Below are positions 8,266 to 16,867 of a stretch of DNA of 64,000 bases, piece after piece. The notes under the pieces are model-generated. The model saw only the letters and a list, made by a program, of their open reading frames with translations, was not told where the DNA came from and did no database searches. The DNA lies in assembly GCA_038205115.1 (NCBI GenBank), contig JBBRCE010000001.1, positions 124,001-188,000 on the forward strand. Reading direction: 5' to 3'. Made by a program: the position numbers and the translations under genes. Source of the stretch: JBBRCE01 sp038205115. Its GTDB lineage: Bacteria; Planctomycetota; Planctomycetia; Pirellulales; JBBRCE01. Each line of letters begins with the position of its first letter. Positions within the stretch are counted from its first letter, which is position 1.

Positions 8266-9408
8266 ATGATTTCCGTCGTCGAAATCAACGACATCGAATG
8301 GCTCGAACCGCATCGCGCGGCCTGGCAGACCCTGTTGGCGCAGACCGGCAATGCTTCGTTCTTCCAATCGCTGGACTGGCTGCAAGCCTATTGGCGAAAC
8401 TACGGTGCGGGCCAAAGATTGCGGGTGCTGCTGATTCAGCAAGCGGGGCAAACGCTGGCAATCGTGCCGCTGGTGGTTCGCCGCGAACAGACGCGATTGG
8501 GCGAACTGCGTTTTCTGACCTATCCGCTGGCCGATTGGGGCACGTTTTACGGGCCGATCGGGCCAAATCCTTCAGCCGCGCTGACCATCGCCTGGCGCTA
8601 CATCCGCGGCATGCCACGCGATTGGGATGTGATCGAGCCGCGCTGCGTGGATACACACGGAACCGATGGCGGACGCACGGCGGCAACAATGCGGGCGGTT
8701 GAGATGCCGCCGCAACGTAAAGCCTGGATGCCGGCGGCGATGGTCGATTTGTCCGCTGGTTGGGATGTTTATTGGGCGTCGCGCAAAACGCACTTTCGCA
8801 CTAATGTCCGCAGTTGCGAAAAAAAACTTAAGGCCCAGCACTCGCTGGAATATGTCCGATTTCGGCCCGCAGGCGCGGCATTTCACGACAGCGACCCACG
8901 CTGGGATCTCTACAACGCCTGCGAAGATGTCGCGCGGCGGAGTTGGCAGCATCAATCGGCCAGTGGAACCACGCTCTCCAGCGATTCGATCCGTCCGTTT
9001 CTGCACGATTGCCACGCGGCCGCGGTGCAGGCTGGCGCGGCCGATATCAATTTGCTTTACGTGGACCAGCAGCCGGTTGCCTACGCCTATAACTATCACT
9101 ATCAAGGGCACGTATCCGGACTGCGAATGGGCTACGATCCGGATCTCGGTCGCCAAGGCGCCGGCACGCTGTTGCAGTACTACATGCTGCAAGACAGTTG
9201 CCGCCGTGGCGACCGGCTGATCGATCAAGGTGCCGGTTCCATCGAGTGCAAACGCAATTGGCGCTCGCGCGTGGTGACCACTTACGCTTATAGCTACTTT
9301 GCCAGCGATTCCACCCGCGCGCAACTTCTGCGCTGCAAACGAGCCTTTGACGGCTGGCGCGGCCAAGCCGATGTGGCCGTGGATTTGGATGCCGCGAGCG
9401 TGGCCTGA
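8266..9408 (+). CDS. GNAT-fold acyltransferase of the CelD/BcsL-FemAB type
   Basis: This is a 381-residue cytosolic protein. I chose the ATG at 8266 (MISVVEINDIEWL) because the upstream TTG at 8224 adds only leader-like residues. It shows the pattern of the acetyltransferase family often annotated CelD/BcsL or GNAT_6: FFQSLDWLQAYWRNYG near residue 35, RLRVLLIQQAGQTLAIVPLV, a FRTNVRSCEKKL segment near 180, and a second GNAT half with INLLYVDQQPVAYAYNYHYQ and GYDPDLGRQGAGTLLQYYML. Members acyl- or aminoacyl-modify envelope or polysaccharide components. The substrate here is unknown. No polysaccharide genes are adjacent; the exopolysaccharide locus lies 29 kb away. Confidence 0.8.
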   Translation: MISVVEINDIEWLEPHRAAWQTLLAQTGNASFFQSLDWLQAYWRNYGAGQRLRVLLIQQAGQTLAIVPLVVRREQTRLGELRFLTYPLADWGTFYGPIGPNPSAALTIAWRYIRGMPRDWDVIEPRCVDTHGTDGGRTAATMRAVEMPPQRKAWMPAAMVDLSAGWDVYWASRKTHFRTNVRSCEKKLKAQHSLEYVRFRPAGAAFHDSDPRWDLYNACEDVARRSWQHQSASGTTLSSDSIRPFLHDCHAAAVQAGAADINLLYVDQQPVAYAYNYHYQGHVSGLRMGYDPDLGRQGAGTLLQYYMLQDSCRRGDRLIDQGAGSIECKRNWRSRVVTTYAYSYFASDSTRAQLLRCKRAFDGWRGQADVAVDLDAASVA

Positions 9409-9420
9409 TCGACCGGTCCG

Positions 9421-9756
9421 CTAGCGGCCCATGATTTCGACCGAATTGCCGGCGGGATCTTGCACGTACACGCTGCGCGTGCCGTCGCGATGCGTCTTCA
9501 GCGGTCCGAACTGTTCCGCGTGCTGATGCTGAAAGGCAATGTGCGGCGGATGCTGCGCCGGAATGACCAGCGCCAAACGCAAATTGGCAAACACCAGCAG
9601 CGCCCAGGTTTCGTCCTGATAAGCAATCGAACAGCGAAAGGTGCGGGTGTACCAATCGACCGCCGCGGCAATATCTGTCACGGCAATCGCCACGTGATCC
9701 AAAGCATCAAGCTCGCGAGCAGGGCAGGTTGTGGGTGGCTTCGATTCGGGCGTCAT
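9421..9756 (-). CDS. VOC-family (glyoxalase-like) protein
   Basis: This 111-residue protein has the vicinal-oxygen-chelate pattern LDHVAIAVTDIAAAVDWYTR and, at the C-terminus, VYVQDPAGNSVEIMGR. A candidate metal-binding His lies in DHVAI, with the Glu in NSVEI as a second ligand; one betaalphabetabetabeta pair is present. Its start overlaps the scpA stop by four bases (ATGA), so it is translated with scpA. Substrate unknown. It ends 12 bases from the convergent acyltransferase gene. Confidence 0.85.
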   Translation of the reverse strand: MTPESKPPTTCPARELDALDHVAIAVTDIAAAVDWYTRTFRCSIAYQDETWALLVFANLRLALVIPAQHPPHIAFQHQHAEQFGPLKTHRDGTRSVYVQDPAGNSVEIMGR

Positions 9757-10625
9757 GCGGGTTTCTCTCGCTGTTTTCGTTTTCTGGGCGTTGCGACCGG
9801 CGGAGCGACGGTTGCCGCTTCGGCCGTGGCAACACGGTCTTGTTCGGCCGCCGGAAGCTGGCTGCCTTCGTAATTATCGGTGTGAGACAAGTCGAGTCGT
9901 GCCGGACCGTCAGGCTTGCCGGGCTGAATCCAGATTTCGCCAAACAAATGATCCTGCTGCGTCAGCACGCCATGATGACGCACCAACTCCAACACCGCCA
10001 GAAAAATTCCAATCGCCGCCGATTTATGCACCGGCGGCGTGAACAGTTCGCGGAAATTCAATCGTCCACGCTGCATTAACTGCGTGTAAATCCGCGACAT
10101 GTACGCATGGATGGGCGTGTCGTCGTAAACAATGCTCGACGGCTTATTGGTCACGCTCTCGCGGAGTATCCGCCCCATGGCACTGACCAAATCCCAAAGC
10201 TCCACTTCATGAATCGGCTCGTCGGCCGGGTTGCGGGGGCGAGCCGGCAAATCGTTCACCGTACGGGCAAAGCGATCTTGCCACTGCCGACCGCGCTCTT
10301 CCAACATGCTGGCGGCATCTTTGAATTTTTTGTATTCCAGCAACTGCCGCACCAACTCCTGTCGGGGATCGTCGATGGGCGATTCTTCTTCGATGTTGCG
10401 CGGCAAGACCATCCGCGACTTGATTTCGATCAACGTGCTGGCCATATCCAAAAATTCGCCCACCGCATTGATATCGAGCTGCTCGAGCACCGCCAGGTAA
10501 TCCAAAAACTGCGCGGTAATGGGGGCGATCGGAATTTCGACAACCTCCACCTCGTGCTTGCGGACCAAATACAGCAGCAAGTCCAACGGGCCGCGAAAAA
10601 TTTCTAGATCGACACGAAATTCCAT
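9753..10625 (-). CDS. scpA: segregation and condensation protein A
   Basis: This 290-residue kleisin subunit of the Smc-ScpA-ScpB condensin acts on the nucleoid. The N-terminal signature FRGPLDLLLYLVRKHEVEVV and the helix LEQLDINAVGEFLDMASTLIEIKSRMLLP-like segment (here ending RMVLP) are characteristic. A C-terminal winged-helix region follows (FRELFTPPVHKSAAIGIFLA, then VLELVRHHGVLTQQD). The tail of about 50 residues is low-complexity and basic (TPRKRKQREKPA). The usual partner scpB is not next to it; instead a VOC gene overlaps its stop, so scpB must lie elsewhere. Confidence 0.93.
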   Translation of the reverse strand: MEFRVDLEIFRGPLDLLLYLVRKHEVEVVEIPIAPITAQFLDYLAVLEQLDINAVGEFLDMASTLIEIKSRMVLPRNIEEESPIDDPRQELVRQLLEYKKFKDAASMLEERGRQWQDRFARTVNDLPARPRNPADEPIHEVELWDLVSAMGRILRESVTNKPSSIVYDDTPIHAYMSRIYTQLMQRGRLNFRELFTPPVHKSAAIGIFLAVLELVRHHGVLTQQDHLFGEIWIQPGKPDGPARLDLSHTDNYEGSQLPAAEQDRVATAEAATVAPPVATPRKRKQREKPA

Positions 10626-11549
10626 GCGAGTTCGGCCGGAACGATGAGAATGAGAGCAACCGCGACTAGGTTCGAACGCCGTTCAGGCTAGCAGGCGCAA
10701 TGGGTCGGCGGCTAGAGGGCAAGTCCGGTTCGACGCGGAGAACACGCGGTGCGTTGAGGGTTGCTAGCCGAACGAGTGAAAGCTCTCAGGAGTTTCCGGA
10801 GATTGCAATTTGCAATTTCCGCCTCTCCAACTCATCCGTTTGCCGCCGCGCCTGGTTACCGTGACGTCGACGCCAGCAGCAAATTGGGCGTGCTCAGCGA
10901 CCACGCCGAGCGCGACGCTTCAACCGGCGCTCGCGGCGTCATACGCCCGCCAGCGCTGGCCCGATTACCACAACCGTCCGCGGCAACGCACGGTGCGTCC
11001 TGCGCATAATTAGCCAACACCTCCGGCATGATTTGGCCGATCAAGCGCAGACCGCCCTGCAAACTGGACGATCGCCGCGACGTAACTGGCAGGTTGAATC
11101 CGATCGACATGACCGCTGCTCCCGTTAAAGGTTATCCAATGCTCACGAGCCGACTGATGGTGACATTATATACACGTAGTGTACGTAAGAATACTCTCTG
11201 GCGAAAAAATGTTTTCCGACTTTGCTAGCGTGCGGTGGCTTGCCGGCGCTGTTTGCGTGGTGATTTGCGAGCCGCTGCGGTGGATCGTCGTTGACGGATC
11301 GGTGCGCGGCGCTGTGCCTACTGTGCCCCGCGTTGCGTCGGATTTGCGAATTCATTTCGCAACATTCAAACGGTGTGCAATGCAAGAGCAACGCGGCAAT
11401 TTTTTTTGCCGATACATTGGCACGCGAATTTTTTTTGAGTTCCAGGGTTGTCTCGACGCGGCGATTGTCATTAGGATGAAATTGTTGAGAGTTCATTGCC
11501 GGTGTGCGTGCGCAATGTGGCCGGCTTCACCCTCGTAAGGACAGCTTCG
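10626..11549. other. long intergenic region, 924 bases
   Basis: This stretch lies between scpA (minus) and the small zinc-ribbon gene (plus). One weak candidate gene (10856-11110, minus) is listed separately. A short palindrome TACAC-GTA-GTGTA occupies 11171-11183 within an AT-richer patch and could be an operator or part of a promoter. No tRNA, transposase or other RNA fold was recognised. Confidence 0.4.
10856..11110 (-). CDS. possible small hypothetical protein
   Basis: This is a weak candidate of 84 residues. In its favour, the ATG is preceded by GGGAGCAGCGG, the same leader that precedes the DUF1501 gene start at 5968. The N-terminal half also reads like a folded segment (LQGGLRLIGQIMPEVLANYA). 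Against it, the C-terminal half has a composition typical of spurious frames and I recognise no family. It may be a decayed gene. Confidence 0.3.
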   Translation of the reverse strand: MSIGFNLPVTSRRSSSLQGGLRLIGQIMPEVLANYAQDAPCVAADGCGNRASAGGRMTPRAPVEASRSAWSLSTPNLLLASTSR

Positions 11550-11855
11550 ATGATCCATTACTCGTGCGATCTCTGCAAACGCTTGATCGATTCTCAGGAT
11601 GACCTGCGTTACGTCGTGAAGATTGAAGTTTACGCCGCGCTCGATCAAAGCGAATCGCAGGCGGATGATGATCGCGACAACTTGCAAGACGTTCAAGAGA
11701 TTCTGCAGCGACTGGAAGACGCCGAAGACGATCAGTTGGGCGAGGACGTTTATCAACAGATGCGTTTCGATCTGTGCCCCGAATGCCGCAAGCGGTTCGC
11801 CAAGAATCCGCTCGGCCGCGACGCCAAGCCGGTGTTCGATTTCAGCAATAACTAA
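11550..11855 (+). CDS. small zinc-ribbon-like protein
   Basis: This 101-residue acidic protein has one CxxC pair near the N-terminus (CDLCKRLI) and another near the C-terminus (DLCPECRKRF), which together could bind a zinc ion. An acidic helical stretch rich in Asp, Glu and Gln lies between them (residues about 32-65). The ATG at 11550 has a TAAGGA about ten bases upstream. It sits 80 bases before coaD on the same strand. I recall similar small proteins in planctomycetes, but no function is established; protein or nucleic-acid contact through the zinc ribbon is only inference. Confidence 0.8.
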   Translation: MIHYSCDLCKRLIDSQDDLRYVVKIEVYAALDQSESQADDDRDNLQDVQEILQRLEDAEDDQLGEDVYQQMRFDLCPECRKRFAKNPLGRDAKPVFDFSNN

Positions 11856-11935
11856 CAGCACCTTTCTGTCAGCTTTGGTCGGATGCGCTTTCGCAACGAC
11901 CTGCCCTCGCGACTCGAACGAGCATTGCGGTTTTC

Positions 11936-12445
11936 ATGACTCCGGTTGATTTCCGCCGGGCTGTTTATCTGGGATCGTTCGATCCCGTGACGCTGGGCCA
12001 TTTGAATGTGATCGAGCGGGCGAGTCGCTTGTTCGATACGCTGATTGTGGGTGTGGGCGTGAACATCGAAAAGCAATCGTTGTTCACGCCTGAAGAGCGC
12101 GTGGAGTTATTGCGACTGTCCACGGCTCACCTCGACAATGTCGAGCTGCAGAGTTTTGCCGGTCTGGCGGTGAGCTTTGTGCGGAAATGCGGCGCCCGCG
12201 TGATGCTCCGCGGTGTCCGCTCGCTGGGCGATACCGAGGCCGAGTTCACCATGACACTGGCGAATCGCAAACTCGATCCCAGCATCGAAACCGTGTTTCT
12301 GATGGCCGACGATCAGTTTTCGCACGTCTCGAGTTCGCTGCTCAAACAAATTGCGCCGCTGGCCGGCGATGCCGAGTTGGCGCGGTTCGTGCCGCAACCC
12401 GTCGTCGAGGCGCTGCGCAAAAAAGTGCCGCGCACGGCCGACTGA
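11936..12445 (+). CDS. coaD: phosphopantetheine adenylyltransferase
   Basis: This 169-residue cytosolic enzyme of coenzyme A biosynthesis transfers AMP from ATP to 4'-phosphopantetheine, giving dephospho-CoA. The nucleotidyltransferase motif is visible as GSFDPVTLGHLNVIERA (TxGH with His as transition-state ligand). It is followed by LFTPEERVELL, the RGVRSLGDTEAEF loop, and HVSSSLLKQIA, which takes the place of the usual SST-x-R-x-I segment. The length is normal for the family. The start is the ATG at 11936. Confidence 0.96.
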   Translation: MTPVDFRRAVYLGSFDPVTLGHLNVIERASRLFDTLIVGVGVNIEKQSLFTPEERVELLRLSTAHLDNVELQSFAGLAVSFVRKCGARVMLRGVRSLGDTEAEFTMTLANRKLDPSIETVFLMADDQFSHVSSSLLKQIAPLAGDAELARFVPQPVVEALRKKVPRTAD

Positions 12446-12528
12446 CGGGCGCTTCGCCCCGTCCCCTGGCCGCTCTGATCCCTCAGCCTCCCTTCCCTCC
12501 TGCTGGCGTCTGCTCGTATAATCGGCCC

Positions 12529-13518
12529 ATGCCCGTCATCGAAATCAAAAATCTGACCAAGTCCTATCGCATCTATCAGAAGCAAGAAGGGCTGTTGGCT
12601 TCGGTCACCGGACTTTTCAAGCGCGAGTACAAGCAGGTCGAAGCCGTTCGCGGCATTGATTTGACGGTCGAGAAGGGCGAGTTCGTGGCGTTTCTGGGCC
12701 CGAACGGCGCCGGCAAAACGACCACGCTCAAATTGCTCTCAGGCGTCATCAATCCGACCAGTGGCGAAGCGCACGTCATGGGGTTTGTGCCTTGGAAGCG
12801 CGAAAACGAATATCGCCGCCGCTTTGCGCTGGTGATGGGACAAAAGAATCAGCTCTGGTGGGACTTGCCTGCGCAAGAGTCGTTTCGGCTGCATCAAGAA
12901 ATTTACCGCATTGCGCCGGATGATTTCGCCCGCACGCGCGACGAGTTGGTGGACCTGTTGGGCGTGCGAAATCTGCTTGGTCAGCCGGTTCGCGAACTTT
13001 CGCTGGGCGAGCGGATGAAGATGGAGTTGATTGCCGCGCTGCTGCACTCGCCGGAAGTGTTGTTTTTGGACGAACCGACCATCGGCTTGGATGTGATCGC
13101 GCAGCACAACATTCAGAAATTTCTCAAGCATTATCAGCAGGTCCGCGGCATTACGATTTTGCTGACCAGCCATTACATGAAAGACATCGTCGCGCTCTGC
13201 CAGCGCGTGGTGATCATTGCGCACGGTCAGATGATGTACGATGGCTCGCTGGAAGGCATTATCGACCGCTTCAGCGGTCATAAAGTTGTTTCGCTGGAAT
13301 TCGCCGATGAGATTCCGCGGGGTCTCGATCGCTACGGCGAAATTTTGGAATCGCAATATCCCAAGGTCAAAATCAAAGTCGATCGGCAAGCGGTTCCGGA
13401 GATGTTGGCCTCGGTGCTGAGCGGCCCAACGGTCAACGATGTCACCGTGGAAGACCCGCCGCTGGAAGAAGTGATTGCCGAAATGTTTTCGCTGGTGCAG
13501 GCGCAGTCGGCGCCGTGA
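12529..13518 (+). CDS. ABC transporter ATP-binding protein (ABC-2/NatA type)
   Basis: This is a 329-residue ATPase subunit. Walker A is GPNGAGKTTT at residues 57-66, the signature is ELSLGERMKME, Walker B is VLFLDEPTIGLD, and the H-loop is TSHYMKD. The N-terminal segment with KQEGLLASVTGLFKREYK before the core, and the C-terminal domain of about 90 residues, match ABC-2 exporter ATPases that normally work with two six-helix permeases. No permease gene is adjacent: coaD lies upstream and the PEP-synthase-like gene begins 47 bases downstream. The membrane partner must therefore be encoded elsewhere. TATAAT at 12517-12522 lies seven bases before the ATG. Confidence 0.9.
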   Translation: MPVIEIKNLTKSYRIYQKQEGLLASVTGLFKREYKQVEAVRGIDLTVEKGEFVAFLGPNGAGKTTTLKLLSGVINPTSGEAHVMGFVPWKRENEYRRRFALVMGQKNQLWWDLPAQESFRLHQEIYRIAPDDFARTRDELVDLLGVRNLLGQPVRELSLGERMKMELIAALLHSPEVLFLDEPTIGLDVIAQHNIQKFLKHYQQVRGITILLTSHYMKDIVALCQRVVIIAHGQMMYDGSLEGIIDRFSGHKVVSLEFADEIPRGLDRYGEILESQYPKVKIKVDRQAVPEMLASVLSGPTVNDVTVEDPPLEEVIAEMFSLVQAQSAP

Positions 13519-13565
13519 GCGTGCCGCAGGGCAAAGCTTCGCTGCCGTTTTAACTCGGTTTGTTC

Positions 13566-16367
13566 ATGCTTACCGCCACTCGACGCATTTTCTTTTTTGG
13601 CGCGGACGACCTCGCGGGAATCAACGCCGGCAAAGAAATCGTTGGCGGAAAAGGCGCGAGCTTACAGGAGCTGAGCCGCGCCGGCTTACCCGTCCCGCCG
13701 GGGTTTACCATCTCGGTGGATTGTTGCCGCGAGTTTCACGCTGCCGGACGTCGCTGGCCGGCTGGTTTAGAGGACGAGTTGCGGCAGAATTTGCAGCGAC
13801 TTGAACGCCTGACTGGCCGCGCGTTTGGGCAAGGCCGACAACCGCTGTTGGTTTCAGTGCGGTCCGGCGCGGCGGTTTCGATGCCCGGCATGATGGATAC
13901 GCTGCTCAATTGCGGGTTGCATCCGGCGCTGGCTGAGCAACTCGATCCGCGCGATCGCGATTCGTTTTGGACGGCTTACGTCGCGTTCGTGCGATTCTTC
14001 GGCAAGACGGTGGCAGTAATTAGCGACGCGCAATTCGACGCGGCGGAAGCAACCGCACTGCAGCAACAACACGCAAGCGGCATGGCTCGCGCGGAGTTAG
14101 TTGCCACGGCGTTTCGAGCACTGGTTCAGCAGCAGTTAGGCCGGCCATTTCCGCCGACGCCTTGGGACGCATTGGTGGCGTCGATCGAGGCCGTGTTCGA
14201 CTCGTGGAACAGCCAGCGCGCGATCGTTTACCGCAAAGCGCACGACATTCGCGGTTTGCACGGAACAGCGGTCACTGTGCAATCGATGTTTCCGAGCCAG
14301 GTCTCGGGCGTTGCGTTCACCGCCAATCCGGCCAGCGCCGCGGAGGAGGTGATCATCGAAAGTTCGTATGGGCTGGGCGAAGCGATCGTCTCCGGCGCGG
14401 TCACGCCCGATCGGTTCGTTGTCGATCGGCCTGATCTCAGTATTCGCGACCGGCACTTGGGCCATAAGGCGCACGCCATGTTGCCACTGGGCGCCAGCAG
14501 CCAATCGAGTCTCGATCCGCACGCCGCATCGCTCGCGGACGAAGAAATTCTGAACGTCGCGCGGTTGGCGCTGCAAGTCGAAGAGCATTTCGGGCACCCG
14601 GTGGATATCGAGTGGGCGCTGGCCGACGGCAAGCTGGCGCTGTTGCAATCGCGCGGTATTCGCGGGCTGGACGTTGCTCGCGATGTGGAGATTTGCCGGC
14701 AGGCCGAAATCGCGCGGCTGCAATCGCAAGCCGGTAGTCGCCGCAAAGTGTGGGTCGTTCACAACCTGGCCGAAACGTTGCCGCGGCCCACGCCGCTGAC
14801 GTGGGATGTGATGCGACGTTTCACGTCCGGGCGTGGCGGCTATGGCCTGATGTATCGCGACTTCGGCTATCAACCCAGCGAGACCGTGCTCCGCGATGGA
14901 TTTTTGGAATTAATTGCCGGGCGAATTTATCTCGATCCCGATCGCGCGGCCGAACTGTTTTGGAGCCACTTGCCGCTGGAGTACGACTTAGACCAGGTGC
15001 TGGCGGACCCCAGTGTTATTGAAACGGCACCCAGTAAGTTTCAGGCGGCCAAGGCCGATGGCACGTTTTTTCTGCGATTGCCCGGCGTGCTCTGGAAGAT
15101 GTTTCGCGGCAGCCGCGCCATGCGCCGCGCACGCCGTGGCGCGGCCGAGCGGTTCAATCGCGAGATCCTGCCCAACTATCTGGCTGATCTCGATCGTGCG
15201 CGGCAGGTCGATCTCAGGCAAATGACCGTCAACGAGGTGCTGGGCCAACTCGAATCTCTGACGATTAGGATTCTCGACCAGTTTGGCAAAGAGTCGCTCA
15301 AGCCCGGCTTTTTCGGCGGTGTGGCACGCTCCAGCTTGGAAGCGCTGTTGATTCAACTCTTCGGACCGGCGCAGGGTCAGGAGCTTTGTCTGCAACTCAC
15401 CTCCGGCATTGATGGCGACACCACTCTGGAACAAAACATCTGTTTGTTTCGCGTGGGCCAAAACGAAGAAACGCTTCTGCAGTTTTTGCAGAAGTTCGGG
15501 CATCGGGCCGTAAACGAAATGGAATTGGCCGAGCCGCGTTGGTCGGAAGATCCCGCGTATCTCGAGCAGTTGCTGGCCGTTTACCGGCGCGGGCAAACGC
15601 CATCGCCCCGCATGCTGCACGAAACGAAACGGCAGAAGCGGCTCGAAGTCGAAGCCGATTTGCCTCGACGATTGGACGAGGTTGGCGGCAGTTCGTTCCG
15701 CGAGCAAATCCAAGCGCTGGCCGCCGAGGCGCAAATGCTGCTGCCTTATCGCGAGATCGGCAAACATCATTTGATGCAAGGCTACGCGTTGTTGCGGGCG
15801 GGTTTGACCGAACTTGCGCGGCGCTGGGATTTGGGCCGCGATCTGTTTTTTTTGCAACACGCGGAACTCTCGCAATTTGAGCAACAATCGGCTGCGCTGA
15901 AGCAACTCATTGCTGCCCGCAAAATTCGCTGGCAGGCGGCGCGACGGCTGGATCATCCGGCACAGATTGACTCGGAGCAACTAGCGGACTTTGGCCGGCC
16001 GCGCGTTTTACAGGCGGCGCAACAGTACAGCGTGGTTGCACTGGCGCCCGGAATTGTCGAAGGCACGGTGCATGTCGTCGATGATCCCAAGCAGGCAGGC
16101 GACCTCGGCGGCGACGCGATTTTGGTTTGCTCGTCGACCGATCCAGCCTGGACCGCGCTGTTTGTCGCCATCAAAGGTCTGATCGTCGAACGTGGTGGGG
16201 TGCTATCGCACGGAGCGATCACCGCGCGCGACTTCGGATTGCCGGCCGTGGCACTGGCGGACGCCACGCGTTTGCTGCAGCCTGGCATCCGCGTGCGGAT
16301 CGATGCCGAGCGGGCAGAAGTCACCGTCATCGCTACCGCTGCAAACGAAAATCCAACATCCGGATGA
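13566..16367 (+). CDS. PEP-synthase-like phosphotransferase of rifampicin-phosphotransferase architecture
   Basis: The product is 933 residues from the ATG at 13566. The N-terminal 370 or so residues are a PPDK/PEP-synthase ATP-grasp domain (VGGKGASLQELSRAGLPVPP, SVRSGAAVSMPGMMDT, GVAFTANPASAAEEVIIESS, DIEWALADGKLALLQSR). A middle region of about 450 residues begins with NLAETLPRPTPLTWDVM. The C-terminus is a swivelling phosphohistidine domain, GGVLSHGAITARDFGLPAV, with candidate His882. The PEP-binding TIM barrel that ends true PPDK and PEP synthase is absent. This three-part layout is that of rifampicin phosphotransferase, which transfers the beta-phosphate of ATP to a small molecule. Here the acceptor is unknown, so resistance is not shown. 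Confidence 0.85.
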   Translation: MLTATRRIFFFGADDLAGINAGKEIVGGKGASLQELSRAGLPVPPGFTISVDCCREFHAAGRRWPAGLEDELRQNLQRLERLTGRAFGQGRQPLLVSVRSGAAVSMPGMMDTLLNCGLHPALAEQLDPRDRDSFWTAYVAFVRFFGKTVAVISDAQFDAAEATALQQQHASGMARAELVATAFRALVQQQLGRPFPPTPWDALVASIEAVFDSWNSQRAIVYRKAHDIRGLHGTAVTVQSMFPSQVSGVAFTANPASAAEEVIIESSYGLGEAIVSGAVTPDRFVVDRPDLSIRDRHLGHKAHAMLPLGASSQSSLDPHAASLADEEILNVARLALQVEEHFGHPVDIEWALADGKLALLQSRGIRGLDVARDVEICRQAEIARLQSQAGSRRKVWVVHNLAETLPRPTPLTWDVMRRFTSGRGGYGLMYRDFGYQPSETVLRDGFLELIAGRIYLDPDRAAELFWSHLPLEYDLDQVLADPSVIETAPSKFQAAKADGTFFLRLPGVLWKMFRGSRAMRRARRGAAERFNREILPNYLADLDRARQVDLRQMTVNEVLGQLESLTIRILDQFGKESLKPGFFGGVARSSLEALLIQLFGPAQGQELCLQLTSGIDGDTTLEQNICLFRVGQNEETLLQFLQKFGHRAVNEMELAEPRWSEDPAYLEQLLAVYRRGQTPSPRMLHETKRQKRLEVEADLPRRLDEVGGSSFREQIQALAAEAQMLLPYREIGKHHLMQGYALLRAGLTELARRWDLGRDLFFLQHAELSQFEQQSAALKQLIAARKIRWQAARRLDHPAQIDSEQLADFGRPRVLQAAQQYSVVALAPGIVEGTVHVVDDPKQAGDLGGDAILVCSSTDPAWTALFVAIKGLIVERGGVLSHGAITARDFGLPAVALADATRLLQPGIRVRIDAERAEVTVIATAANENPTSG

Positions 16368-16487
16368 TTACCACCGTGGAAAATTGCGATTGAGTGCCGT
16401 ATTCGCGGACGGAGTTCCAATCCACCGCTCGTAAAAATTGCGCAGTCACTACGCGGAAACCCGCATAGTCACGCGAAGTAGCGGACC

Positions 16488-16515
16488 TTGCGGCGAAGAT
16501 TGCCGGGGATATAAT
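16488..16515 (+). promoter_or_regulatory. promoter driving the c-di-AMP riboswitch
   Basis: A perfect TATAAT lies at 16510-16515. A partial -35 (TTGCGG) lies at 16488-16493, with a 16-base spacer. The expected transcription start, near 16522, coincides with the 5' edge of the riboswitch. Confidence 0.55.
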
Positions 16516-16520
16516 CGCCT

Positions 16521-16720
16521 GTTCGTAGCCGAGTTTTACGTAAGCATTGCGTAAAAACGGGGGAACCAACTGAGTGGTCTGTCAAACGACTGCTCCGGGG
16601 CGTAAGTCGCAAACGTCCGCTGGATTTCTGCTTATATCTGCTCAACGTAAGCAGCCAGAATCCAACGGGCAGACTGGGGTACCTTTCAAACCCTAGCCCG
16701 TCAGCTAACCTCGTAGGCCG
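16521..16720 (+). promoter_or_regulatory. c-di-AMP riboswitch (ydaO/yuaA type)
   Basis: Conserved blocks of the ydaO-yuaA RNA family are visible in order. AACGGGGGAACCAA lies at about 16556-16569, the GGGGTACCTTTCAAACCC hairpin at about 16676-16693, and CCGTCAGCTAACCTCGTAGG at about 16698-16717. The GCC before GAGTTTTACG near 16528 can pair with the GGC at the 3' end to close P1. In characterised members, binding of two c-di-AMP molecules turns off potassium, osmolyte or cell-wall genes. Downstream lies GGT(T)CCGG...CCGGACC (16718-16741), a GC-rich hairpin with no following T run. Control may therefore be by a different route than a standard terminator. The RNA precedes a KimA-like transporter by about 150 bases. 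Confidence 0.85.
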
Positions 16721-16867
16721 GTTCCGGCGTGTGTCCGGACCAGTGGTTGAAAGGTCGTCACGAATCGGGCAATTTGCCATTTGCATGGGCTCTCGTAGGC
16801 CGCGCCGATTCGGCACCTGGTTTGTGCCTCGAAGTTTCGGACCCCGCAGCGGTCCAAGGATATTTTC

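Noticed and set aside
10640..10760. tRNA-like TTCGA and GGTTCGA text
   Set aside because: GGTTCGA-type arms occur, but no acceptor stem or anticodon arm can be built around them.
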